From Zonotrichia leucophrys gambelii (Eukaryota; Chordata; Aves; Passeriformes; Passerellidae), in NCBI RefSeq assembly GCF_028769735.1, contig NC_088178.1, forward strand, positions 21,464,357 to 21,528,356: a DNA stretch of 64,000 nt, written 5' to 3'. The position numbers were made by a program, and so were the translations under genes. Shown piece after piece: positions 13,901 through 24,800 of the stretch (the stretch's first letter is position 1; every line of letters starts with the position of its first letter). Below the pieces are notes generated by a model. The model was not told where the DNA came from and ran no database searches. It saw nothing but the letters and a program-made list of their open reading frames with translations.

Positions 13901-16736
13901 CCTACCTTGACTGCCAGCACTCTGGAAGGAAACCAGCCCGGCCATGAAGCCACAGAACCTTTCAGCACAACTGAAGAGACGGATGATGCCAGCAGTGCAA
14001 CCCCCACGCCTCCTCTGAACACTGGGCCGGGTGAGATTTTGCTTTTATTGCCTGTGCACCAAGTCCTGCCTCAAGGATGCACAACCTGGGAATGTCTGAG
14101 CACTCTCCTGCTAACTGGAGAGAGGGAGAAGAAGGGAATGAGACACTAAGCAGAGCCAGTTCAGTGCAAATTATTTGCAAAGATGTTGGTTCAGCATCCT
14201 CTTTGCAAACCTCATTAATTCTGGTGTTAATTGTGCTGGTTGCTTTCTGATTGATTGTGTGCAGGGACATCCTTCATATATCTAATCTGAAACAACATGC
14301 CTTAGCAGCACTGCCCAGCTGGGCCTGTCTGGCATCAGGGCTGGGGGCTCAGTGGGAGCCTCCCTGGAGAAGCACACCCTCCTTTAACACAAAACATGGA
14401 GATGGCACAAGTGACAGCTCATCCATCCAACCATGGGAAACCCTACCCTACCTTCAGATCCCTCTGGGCAGCATGGGGACTGGTAATAGGGTCTGCAATC
14501 CCAGTTTTGTCCATCTTGGGGCCTGCCAGGCTGTCACACACCCCTAATGCAAGGCAGATACTGACTGATCACTGCTTTACATGGTGTTCATGCACAACTG
14601 CATTGTTTTCACTGGCTGGTGTCATATGGTCCTGCTGTTCTGTGACAACTGGCACAGCCTTAGGGGATGCTGCTACCCAGTCCCTGGGCAGCCCCCTTTG
14701 TGCTCCCTGTAAGGAGGGATGAGAGGCCTGTCCCAGTGTCTTGCTCTGGGGTGGTCCTCAGCTGTGTGTAAAGTTGTTTAAGCTTGTCTGCTTGTCCTTT
14801 GTCCCCAAGGACAGGCCTTGTGGGCCCAGCTGAGGTTGGCTGACATTGCAGATTGGCACATATGAAAACTGAGAGGACTTTCTAAGCACTGTGGGTTATA
14901 GTGTGGCTCAGCTGTGGCTGTGCTAAAGGCTCTGCTTATTTTCCAAAGGGTTGACAATAAGCTGCTATACCTATAGTCCCAGCAGTCTTTCTTACACTCT
15001 TGCCTCCATCTTGTCCAGTCCCACAGAACAGTGTGCTTGCACTGGGCCCTTTGAAATAACTGCTTGTTCCTATTTTGCAGCAACAACTAACAGCTCTCAG
15101 TCAGGGCTTTTTGATGGGCAGACCCTGAGGCCCACAGCAGCAAGGTCTGAAACCAAGGCAGGAACGAGCCCTGTGGGTGCCACAGAGGAGAGCACTGTGG
15201 AGCCCAGAACCTCCTCTGCTCCCACCTCCATTGTACGGAGCACGTCCTTTGCTACTGCCTCCAGTACTGTGACAGTGACAGTGACACCCCTTGTGACCAG
15301 CTCCACGCCTGCCAGCACAGCTACCATCCCCACCAGCACGCCCACACTGGTACAGTCACTGGAGCCCAGGCACGAGAAGACTTCTGTGTTGGATGTTGGT
15401 GATGATAATTCAGGTAAATGCACTGCTTTTAATGGGCTGCCCAGGGAGGTGTGGAGTCACCGCCCCTGGGGGTGTTTGAGGAAAGACTGGATGTGGTCTG
15501 GTTGACAAGGTGGTGTTAGGTCATGGGTTGGACTGATAATCACAGAGGTCTTTTCCAGCCTGTAATAGATTCTGTAATTGTTTTGTACCTGTTCTCACAA
15601 AACATGGCAAATTGCTGGACCTGAAATTGCGTCTTGGCTGTACTGAGCAGAAGCAGAAAAGACAAAGCTTTGCTGTTCCAGCCCTTGAGGGCTCTCCTTT
15701 GGCCTCATTCCCTTGGTCTCCTTGCAGAGCTCCCCACTTTGGCCGGTAAAGCGAGGGCTGACCCCTTGGTGATCACTGTGATCTCCGTGTTCATTGTCAT
15801 GGTGGCCATCCTGGCCCTGGTGGGATTCCTGCGCTACCGCCAGCGCAACAACCGCACCGAGTTCCGGCGCCTGCAGGACCTGCCCATGGTGAGTCTGCCT
15901 CCACCAGCCCCACCTGGGCTGCCCGGCCACTCACTGCTTTGCTGCTCTCCTCCATTAGCAGTGCTTTGGGTGTTTGCAGCAGCGCCAATGCTGATCACAC
16001 GCTCCTGTTCCTCCTTAGGTCCCTCTCCTTCCATCCAAGGTTTGAGTCAAGACAGCAAGTCTCAAGGCTGGGCACTAAAGAAGCTCTCTGCCTTCCCCTC
16101 ACTCTGCAGGGGAACGCTGAGAGGTTAGAGAGAGGAAGGAGAGCTCCATCCAGGCTTGTCCTGAAATGACACCTTCCTGCCCTCTCCTCCTGTTTTTTGA
16201 TATATTTGCTTTGTAACTATGACAAAGCAGATTTGATGCTCTGTTCCAGAGAGGTTGTCTGTTTGTCTGTCTGTGTTTGACCATTTGGGAATATAAAAAT
16301 ATATGAGGGTTCCAGAGGCTGGACTAGCTCTGGGGAAGCTGCAAATAACTCCCTGAACTTTCTGGAACAGAGGAGTGCTGCAGCTAAGCACGCAAGCTGA
16401 TGCTGTTTCAAGCTGAGTGGAGTTTTCAACAGCCAGAGTTTTCCACATCCCTGCAGCAGGCAGGCAGTTCCTGCACACACCTCTTCTCTCCAAATGCTGC
16501 AGCAGGAGGGACACTGACAGCCCAAAGATCCAGGAGCTGCACAGTGCCAGCGTTTAGGTGGATGGCTGGGCAGATGCCACGCTGTGAAGTGTGGCTGAGC
16601 AGGCTGTGCTGCCTGCACTGCAGTCTCCCAGGCTGGGACCATGATGCCACCGTGCAGACATCTCATTAAAGCCCCTCTTCTCTGCTTCTAGGATGACATG
16701 ATGGAGGACACCCCTCTCTCCCTCTACAGCTACTAG
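4047..16736 (+). CDS. Mucin-like type I membrane protein, unassigned (five coding exons, 358 aa)
   Basis: Coding exons 4047-4113, 13560-14030, 15081-15413, 15728-15888 and 16692-16736 join with consistent phases (1,1,1,0) into 1077 nt. Residues 1-23 form a signal peptide with a Leu/Ala/Cys core, probably cut before EVQQ. Residues about 24-290 are rich in Thr, Ser and Pro with N-glycosylation sequons (NMS, NGS, NSS) and no cysteine, which is typical of an O-glycosylated mucin-like stalk. A hydrophobic helix beginning PLVITVISVF is followed by the stop-transfer basic run RYRQR and a short tail ending DTPLSLYSY. The protein should sit at the cell surface with the sialomucin-like part outside. 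I cannot name it: podoplanin, endomucin, PARM1 and C11orf24 share this architecture, but I recognise no diagnostic sequence. Small extra exons in the 9.4-kb first intron are possible. Confidence is high that the gene is real and low on identity. Confidence 0.8.
4114..13559 (+). other. Mucin-like gene, intron 1 (9.4 kb)
   Basis: The first part is the rest of the CpG island; the remainder is ordinary unique-looking DNA. I see no tRNA, snoRNA or clear transposon. Two long overlapping open frames occur at 6916-7767 (-) and 7408-8469 (+) but lack recognisable homology; see findings. A good acceptor followed by an open stretch near 12030 could be a cryptic exon but is not supported by phase or composition. 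Confidence 0.6.
13560..14030 (+). CDS. Mucin-like gene, coding exon 2 (Ser/Thr-rich)
   Basis: The acceptor is TTCCACAG and the donor CCGG|GTGAGA, with phase 1 at both ends and 471 nt (157 codons). The translation is dominated by Thr, Ser, Ala and Pro, with sequons NMS and NGS. Because the exon is symmetric, skipping it would keep the frame and shorten the mucin stalk. Confidence 0.85.
14031..15080 (+). other. Mucin-like gene, intron 2
   Basis: A 1050-bp intron with canonical ends. I see no repeat, RNA gene or further exon in it. Confidence 0.7.
15081..15413 (+). CDS. Mucin-like gene, coding exon 3 (Ser/Thr-rich)
   Basis: The acceptor is TATTTTGCAG and the donor TCAG|GTAAAT, phase 1 at both ends, 333 nt (111 codons). 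It carries the sequon NSS and an alternating TVTVTVTP run. Like exon 2 it is symmetric and could be skipped in frame. It ends with a more acidic segment (DVGDDNS) close to the membrane. Confidence 0.85.
15434..15580 (+). mobile_element. CR1 LINE, 5'-truncated 3' end
   Basis: The sequence has the characteristic avian CR1 3' end in sense orientation: the GGCTGCCCAGGGAGGT start, an ACTGGATGTGG block, GACAAGGTGGTGTTAGGTCA, GAGGTCTTTTCCAGCCT, and a terminal octamer-like ATTCTGTAATTG. It sits inside intron 3 of the mucin-like gene. Such short 3' fragments are dead on arrival and carry no coding capacity. Confidence 0.9.
15728..15888 (+). CDS. Mucin-like gene, coding exon 4 (transmembrane)
   Basis: The acceptor is CTCCTTGCAG and the donor CATG|GTGAGT. 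The exon starts in phase 1 and ends in phase 0 (161 nt). It encodes a juxtamembrane segment, a single membrane helix of about 23 residues, the basic anchor RYRQR and the cytoplasmic NRTEFRRLQDLPM. Confidence 0.85.
15889..16691 (+). other. Mucin-like gene, intron 4
   Basis: An 803-bp intron with GTGAGT donor and TTCTAG acceptor. I see no other feature. If exon 4 were read through, the frame would replace the normal 14-residue end with an unrelated tail. Confidence 0.65.
16692..16736 (+). CDS. Mucin-like gene, coding exon 5 (C-terminal tail)
   Basis: A 14-residue acidic end, DDMMEDTPLSLYSY, followed by TAG. The acidic cluster followed by a Tyr-containing terminus could be a trafficking or adaptor signal, but I know of no matching motif with certainty. 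Confidence 0.8.
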   Translation, partial: DDMMEDTPLSLYSY

Positions 16737-18880
16737 GCAACCAGGCTGTCTGCTGCCCAGAGGAAAAGGCCTTGAGGACTTGGTCCCAGACGATCTGCTG
16801 AGGAATGAGGGGCTGTGATTTGCACACAACTGAAAGATCCTTTTCAGATGGTTTTTGGTTTTAGACATTTTCAATAGGTCAGTGTTGAAGCTTCTATGCT
16901 GCAAATCAGAGCCCAAGTCTGACCCTTTTCTCCAGGCTCACCTCAAAACAATGCCCTGAAGAAGTGTCCTCCTTTTAGTGTGGCAACCAATTAGCCAAGA
17001 CAACCCTTGCCATGGTGTTCTGCATGGATCTCTTCTGTTGATCTTGGTGGCTGCTGCCTTCAAAGGAGGTGGGCAAGTGTTTCAGACTAGGGCTCTTAAC
17101 ACTGGTGGTGTCAGCACAGTGCCAGCAAAGGAGACTGCTGTTTTCTGAGGAAGCCAAGGATGTGGAAATCAGTTCTATTGGGCTCCCTCTTGTTCTGTAT
17201 TTTTAAGGTTGTTTGTTTTGGGGGTTTTCTTGCACTTTTGTTTTTGTTCCTGTTTCAGCTTTAGTCCCAGGATTGGCATTGCCCATCCTGAAACACCTAC
17301 AGGAGGATAAAAGACTACTCTGCTTCCTTCCTAGATGCACACCTTTTCTCTTCAACCAGGGAAAAGTGTTTTGTGGCCACTGGAGAAGTGCCCCTGCTAC
17401 TTGATGTTGCTTTGAAGTTGCTGGGAGGAAATTGAACATAATGTTAGCTTAACTGAGCTTGACAGGACTCAGTCTATTGCCAATTAGACACACTAATTTG
17501 GTCTCACCACAATTAGGAAACCGTGTCTCCTACACTTGATGCTTTTGGCATATGTGTAACCTCCTTTCCCAAGCCCAGTAAATGCTTTAGTCCATTTCCC
17601 TGCCTGGGCTAACACAAGCCTTTCCTCAGGTACCTCCCATTTTGCTTCTAGCATCTGGTTGCTGGAAGTTGTTGTACAAAGCTGGTGCTTTGCTCTCCCT
17701 CCTGTGCTATGCAAGGTCAGAGCTCCTCTACTTTCTGATGTTGGTCTTTTGAGCCAGTTGTGTCTTGTCATGAGGACAGATCCTGGATGTAGGTGCCTTC
17801 CTCCCCTTCCCTTTCTTGGTGTTATGCTGATTAGATACTGCACTTTTGCCTCAAAATATCACTGCTGTAGACTGCATCCAAGGCTCTTGAGGCCTCTCAA
17901 GGAAACCCATAGACCAGAGCCTCTGAGTGTAAATCAGAGGAGCTTTTGGTGCCCTTGCCTCAAAAAGACTGGAGTGTGTGTGACATGACAATCTTCATGT
18001 AATTACACCTGCTCCTGTTTTCTAACTCACATTTGACTGCAGAAAAATGGAAACACATGCCTTCTCTAGAGTGTTTGATTTTTGACTAAGCCAGTTGCTC
18101 CCTCAGGATACAGCAAGGGCTAGAGTTTATCTGGCACATTGCTCTACAAGCCTCAGTTTCTCCTCTCAGTAGCAACATCACTGAGCCCCACAAAGGACAG
18201 ATACCAAGCCTCACTTGCAAAAGTACCTTTTTTTTCCCAGTGCTGTTAGTGGTTGTCATAGCAGGGTAAGGGATAATTCCCCATCAGCTGAGCTCAAGTA
18301 GCCTGGAAAGCCCAAAGATGGAGCAGAACTGGTCTGGGTCAAATAGATGAACTGGGTAAGGCAGCAGTTCCTCCTCCCTGTGCTGCTGCTTCCAGAGTGG
18401 CTGACAAATGGCTGCAGTGCAGTTGGGCTTCAGTTTGGCCTTCCGTCTGTGTATTTATGCCCAGTAAAATAGGGAAGAGGGTTGGTTCTCTTCTATGATT
18501 GCATGAGAACTAAAGAGCAATTGTCACAACTCCAAAGCTTTTGTATCAAGCATTGTCTGCACAGAGTGATCTCCCTAGCTACAGACTTGTTTCCCCTGCC
18601 GGAGGGCAGGGTGCTGCTGGTTTTCGGCACAAAGTTGGCAAGTTAGTGGTGGAAAACAGAACTCCATCCTGGCTGGAACTGGTGCAGGCTGGCATATCTG
18701 GGAAGTGTGTCTGCACACAATCAAAAGGGCAGAGGCTGGTTGTTCTGGTTTCCCATGCATCACTGTGCAGGGGAAAGGGGTGAGGAAAAACTCGCCCAAC
18801 ACCAAAGTGCAACTTTGTTTGTAAAATATGTTGATATTGGATTTTTTTTTCTGCAATAAAGTTACAAATGCCAAAAGTGT
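16737..18880 (+). other. Mucin-like gene, 3' untranslated region
   Basis: The stretch from the stop codon to the first strong AATAAA (18855-18860) is about 2.1 kb. No coding exon, RNA gene or recognisable transposon is seen within it. Confidence 0.6.
18855..18860 (+). terminator. Poly(A) signal AATAAA of the mucin-like gene
   Basis: A canonical hexamer in the gene strand, preceded by a T run and followed within about 25 bases by a GT-rich segment (AAAAGTGTCTCAG). It is the best placed cleavage signal downstream of the stop codon at 16736. Confidence 0.65.
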
Positions 18881-21800
18881 CTCAGTCCTCATATTTTCAT
18901 TGCAAACACGTAACTGAAAAGCTTTTATAGATCACGATGAATCCTGTGATAGATAAACAGCAGCAGTTTGGGGCACAAAGACTCACAGAGCTGATAACTA
19001 GAAAATGCCAGACAGCCATGAACCATAGCTCTGACAGCCCAGAAGGACACCACCCCCTGCCTGTGTTCCTTCTTCTCAGGGTCATTCCTGGTCTGGGTCG
19101 AGTGAGATTAATATGTATACAGTTAAATCAGATGAAATGTGTCTTAGAGAACCACACTAGACCAAATAATCTAATCTACACCTTTAGACTCTCTTCCTTT
19201 GCCTCTGATTGGAGATGTTCTCATGTTGTCAACTGTAACCCCAAACCTTATTTACAAAAATATCCTGAAAGCCAGCCTAATCCAAGCCTAAGTAGTATCT
19301 GTCATGCTTCTTTCTGTAGTACAGCAGACAAAGCAAACTGGAAGACATGTACTTTCTTCTTAGCTTTATAGCTGTTTTGAACTCTTTGGAGCTCAGACCT
19401 GCAGGGAAGTAAGTGCTCAAAAGCCCAGGTTCTGCTACAGACCTACTAAGAGTTTCCTAGCTGTTAAAATTCTTTGGCAAAATCAGTCAGCACATGTCAT
19501 AGATTGCTTCTATTAAAGATTTCTATTGCAAAAGCAAAACGTGGTGAGTGAGAGACTTGTTAATTGTCTTATGCTCTTTTCTAAAGAGTTCTCACTACAA
19601 ATCTAGAAAAGCAAATCCTTGAAGATCTAGAGCAAGGGGAGAGCAAACAAAGACTTTGTAGCCTAGCAGAGAGCTTGCTGAGTAATCTGAAGACATGGGG
19701 ATGAACTCTAAACCCTGCAGAGATTTGAGTCCTGTCCCAACACACAAAACAAAACAAACATGCCACAACTAAGCCAGTCTTCTCAGGTCTAAAGTCAGCA
19801 TTATTCTGGTGGTTTATATTGGAGTGTTCTCTGCTCTGCCTTTTTACCTCCAAAGCCACTCAGAGCTGATTCATTCTCTGCACAGCAAACTGCTCAGCTG
19901 CCTTGTTGGGGAGGCAGCTCAGAGCAGGCTGTGCTAGCTGGAGAGGCAGCAGCAGGACAGGCTTGTGCAGGCAGCCACCCCTGGGGCACACAGAGCTTTG
20001 TGCCTTTGCCCAGCTGAGTTCTGACCTTCCAACCAGACCATGCAGCCTCTGAGGTGGCCAGGTTTGGGATGGAGCATGGGCCACTTGTGTGGGCTTCACC
20101 TTTCCTGTGCAGCAAAGAGAACTGACAGAACCAGAAAACAACTGTTGCCAGCTCATGCATTTCTGCTTGAGCACAGCTGTTGCCTCTGATGGGGTTTAGT
20201 TTTAATGCCTCTTAGGCTAAGGCATGATTGTATTACTAATTAGCAAGGGACCAAGAACCAACCTAATCACTTGGGTTTAAATAGAAAGAACCACAGGTAA
20301 AAGGAAACCAGAGTTTGAGACCCATCTGCCTCCTCTGACCTTCCCTCCTCCTCTCTCCAGACTCATGTTTTGAGGGGAAGGGGATCTGAGAAGCTGAAAA
20401 GTGACAGTCCTAGAGCTGCTGTGCCCTGGGCAGGGCTATCTGTGCTCTGTGCCATTTCTCTGCCCACTCAGTTGTCCTTCATGTCTCAGGGTCTGGATTT
20501 TAGCTTTACACACTGTATTAAACCATCATGTCACACTGCAAGTCTGTGAATAAGGCTACAGAGGGTGTTCAGGGACAGAAACTGCCATGAGGAGCACTGG
20601 AGTGAACAAGGCAGTGAGTGGGTCTTGTAAGACAGATCATCCCATAAGGATTTCCCATGGATAACAGTCAGTCTGCTGTGCTTGCTACCACTTAAAGCAG
20701 AATGAAAAAGGCATTCCACTGATCCAGGGAGCAGGAGTACACAGGCAAGCAAGGGAGGCAGAGCTGTAAATTTTCAGTAATGAAGATTATGAAATGATGC
20801 AGAACCTGGAAGATTTTACTAGCCAGTGTTCTTCTTATACCCAGGGGAGAACAGAAATGCCTACTGTCATTTCCCAGACACCTGTGAAGGAAACAGGAGG
20901 CTGCTCACCTCTGCAGTATTTATACTTAATTTTCTATAACTACATCAAATCAGTATCAATGTGGATTTGTCATGGGGGAAGGGGGACAGTTTTTCTAAGT
21001 GCACCTCCTGAGCCTCTGCCCATGACACTCATGTTCTTGCTACCTCTGCTTCACTGCATAGCAGAAGCAAGACAGGAATCTTATGTCCAACAATTCCTTT
21101 CCATCCTCCACAAAGAAAACAAAAATCATGCACTTACTGTCCATAAAACAGCCAAATTTTCAGTCCTACTGATAAGCAAAGTGATAAGCAAAGCTGGAAG
21201 ACCATGACTGCAAGTATAAAAGTCTCCCAGCAGTTTCCCAAAATTTTTTGTGGTTTGGTTTGTTTTAATCTCCTAGAACTTTGTAATGCAATGATGGGCT
21301 TCAAAGTTCCCCACCCAAACACATTTGAATGAAGACTCTTCCTCACTCTAATACCAAAGGGGTCATGTTTCCTCACAGACCTGAAAAAAATCAATCTTCA
21401 TCCAGAGCACAACTTCAAAACAATGTCAGAAGATAAAGCACTTAAAAGCTCCCAGAAAAGGACCTTCTAATTGTGCTCCTGATAGAAACCTTGTGAACTA
21501 GATCCCCCATCAGTTAATCCTGCAACATTGGTAAGGTTTTATAAGAAATCATTAACTACTACATGAAGGAAGCATAGATAGGTTGATAATCTTGTACATT
21601 TTAAATACAAAGGGATCGATTTATTCATCTGCCTGACAGCCTGCACTGTCTTCCTTGGTTTGTTCCCACTTCCTGTCCAATAAGTGCACTTGAAAGACAC
21701 ACTGAGCACAGGTCTGCTTCACATGCCCCAGCAGCTGAACAATGGTTAGCCTCAGTTCCTCTGTAATATTTTTCCTATTCAATGACCCATCAGCCAAATA

Positions 21801-24800
21801 ACCCCCTGAACCACAAAACCAGGTTGATCTTGATCGGACTGACAGTGGTCACAGCTGCAAGAAAACAAGTAAATGTTTGTTCCTACTGTTCAGCTCCCTC
21901 TCTGTTTACAGGTAGACCAGATTCCCCACCCTCAGATCAAATAAAGAGCGAAGTTAGTTACCAGAGGTATCCTCCCAGTCATAAAACAGGTCTCCCTGTG
22001 ATGAACTGCCCAGAATTAATATATCCCTGCAGCAGAAGCCTTTTGCTAGCTCTCTTTGAACTACAATGGAACATCTGTTGACAATCTCCCGCAGGGTAAC
22101 TTCTCTCCTCCCCTGTTTTAATCCTCTCTCCCTTTCAGAAGTACACATCAGCTGCCACAGGACGACTCTCACCAGCACTGGAGTGTTTCCTTTCACTGGT
22201 CTTTCCTGGGACCAGTAGGAAGAGGGATGATCAGTCAGCTCTGATCAGTGTTTTCTTCAAAATTTGCTGTTATGTCCAGACTCCTGAAGCTTTCAATGCT
22301 GAATTATATGTTCTGCTTGGAACAAGACAAGATTCATGGGTCCTTGAACATGACTTTCAGCAGATTTGGACACTCATTTCATTCTGACTGAGAAGAGTTT
22401 TACTATGGACAACTGCATAATTAGCAAAATGTTCCTTTGCACTAGTACTGGCTATGCCTTCTGATCACACAGACAAATAAACACAGCTAATTGCTAATTG
22501 CTTCAATTTCCCTTCTGATAATCTTAAGGGCAGGATGAGAAATTTTGGCCACTTTTTCAAAAGGATCTCAATATTTTTAGGTGGAAGGAAATTGTGGACA
22601 AAACTATTTGTGGCTGTCTAGCAGAAAGGGAACTTGCTTTCAAAAAGGACTTAGAGAAGCACTGGGAAAAGAGTTTCCTTTATTTTACAGAGTCTAAGCT
22701 GGTGTCATTCATTCACCTCTTCCCTTCTCCTTCAACAGGCAGCAATTATAAAATTAAGTTATCTCAGAGGGAAATGGAATAAAAAAAAATTCAAACCACA
22801 TAAGGAAATTTCACAGAGCCCTTTTCTGCCACTGTGGCACTCTATTCTCATAAAACAAACCAGCAACCTCCCCCTTGTGAGCGTCATGGAATTTTCTGTT
22901 CAAATAACAACATTTCTCCACCTGTTTTGTGGCACACAAGAGGAGGCATTTTACCAGCACTTGTCAAGTCAGCTGCTCCATATTGGGTCGTGACAGGGTA
23001 AACCTATGGTCATTCTATATCTGTTCTGTTCCTGCTGTGCATAGTCTCCCTAAAAGGAACAATCCAAGCTCAGCTCTACGTCCCAGAGCTTTACACAGCC
23101 AACAGTGTAAGCACAGCCCAACATAACACAAAGCTTACTGTATAGCTGGGAGAAAAAAACCTAAACATTTGAAGGCATTAGTAGAGAAAATACACTAAAT
23201 TCTCTCAATTTGTTCTGGTTGTTCTCACCAAGTGAGAGCTCAGAGGACAGGATCACACATCCCATCCCATGGGAGAGGGCTGAAGCAGAGGACTGCAGCC
23301 AGGAATCCTCTGACCTTGGAGGGACACCCCCACTGTAGCCAAGCACCACAGCATCTCTCTCTCTGCAAGCCAGCTGGCAGCTGCCAAAGCTGATTGACAA
23401 ATCACAAATCAGGCCCTGCACCAGTGCCTGTCCCCTGCAGAGAAAGAGCAGAGCACACAGAAAGGGTGGAAGGGGCAGGTCTGAACAAGGGGGCTTGAGA
23501 TGGCAAACAGCAGCTCAGGTCTCTGGCAGAGTGTGGGACTGGGCAGTCTGTGAATGATTCTCAGAATGGCTGTTTCCCTTTCTGGAGCTGCCCCCCTTGG
23601 ATCAGCCCCACACCTCACAGCTTCCACTTGTGGAAAATCCAGGGCACAAACAAGTCAAGAAGAGTTTGCCCACCCAGGGAAGCCAAGATCCTTTTCCATG
23701 TTTTAGTTGCTCCCGACAGTAAAGAATGCATCTTTTAGTTAACATTAAAGGTCATGCAGCTCCAGCCCAGGCAGGTCATTGCTGAGATCATCACTCCAGC
23801 TATTTCCAGCCACTTCTCCAGCACCAGCTCCAAACACAGCCTGGAGACACATGTACAATCTACACCAAAAGACCAAAGAATTATCCTTCCCCAGCCTTCT
23901 CACCCCATGTGCCAGACCTGAGCACAGCAGCAGTCTGTGTCTATCCCCTCCAGCACTGCTGCTCCAGTGTGCTCTGCAATTGTCTCAAACCCTATTAAAA
24001 ACATCCTCATTTATCTCCCACTGAAACAGAAATACCAACCAGCATCCTCACAAGCCATGTAAACTCAAATAAAAAGAGGTGCCCGTGGTTCCAAGTGTCC
24101 TAGGCTAGCAAGCTGCTCCTGGGTGCCCCTGCCATGATAACTCCTGCAGGGCTCTGATGCTACCATGTACAAATACTTGCTACAATAACACAGCAATGAG
24201 CTGTTTATTATTAAATGAGGGGGTTTGCTTGAACTTCTGATCAGTAAACTCTGTATAAGGGTCCCCACCTGGCATGTGCCTCAGAATAAATGTTAGAGAA
24301 AAGCTTAACCCTTTGATGGGACGTGCAGGCTCTTCAGGCACTGCCCTAACTGCAACCTGACATGTTACAACTGCACCTACAAAGCAGTTAATTGTAGCAG
24401 GTTTGCTAGTAAAGTCTGAATCAGCAGGATTAGTAAATTGGAAAAACAGCACACAGGGCAGTTTAATATGCCTTACAGCCTCCATTCACAAGAATCTTAA
24501 GCATCTTACTAAAGTAGGGCATGAATTTTTTTATTTTAAAGGAATATTAGCCCTTTGTTCCTGATTTTTTTTAATGCTAAGTGTTAATGCAAACACAAGA
24601 GGGTTTTATATCCTAAAAGCAAGGCATAAATCCAAAAGGATGAAGAGGCTGAGAGGCAAGCCTTCTTGAAGTGAGCAATTTTCACCTTCTCACTGGCTGT
24701 GTGTCAGCACCAAAACAAAAATGGAGCCACATTAAAAAATGGTATCTTGGCACTGTCAGAGGAAGTGATAAGTATCATAATTGGCCCTCACATGCAGCTT

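Noticed and set aside
24180..24485. A 101-codon minus-strand frame in the intergenic region
   Set aside because: No recognisable domain, no splice context and no promoter; length is within chance expectation for the window.
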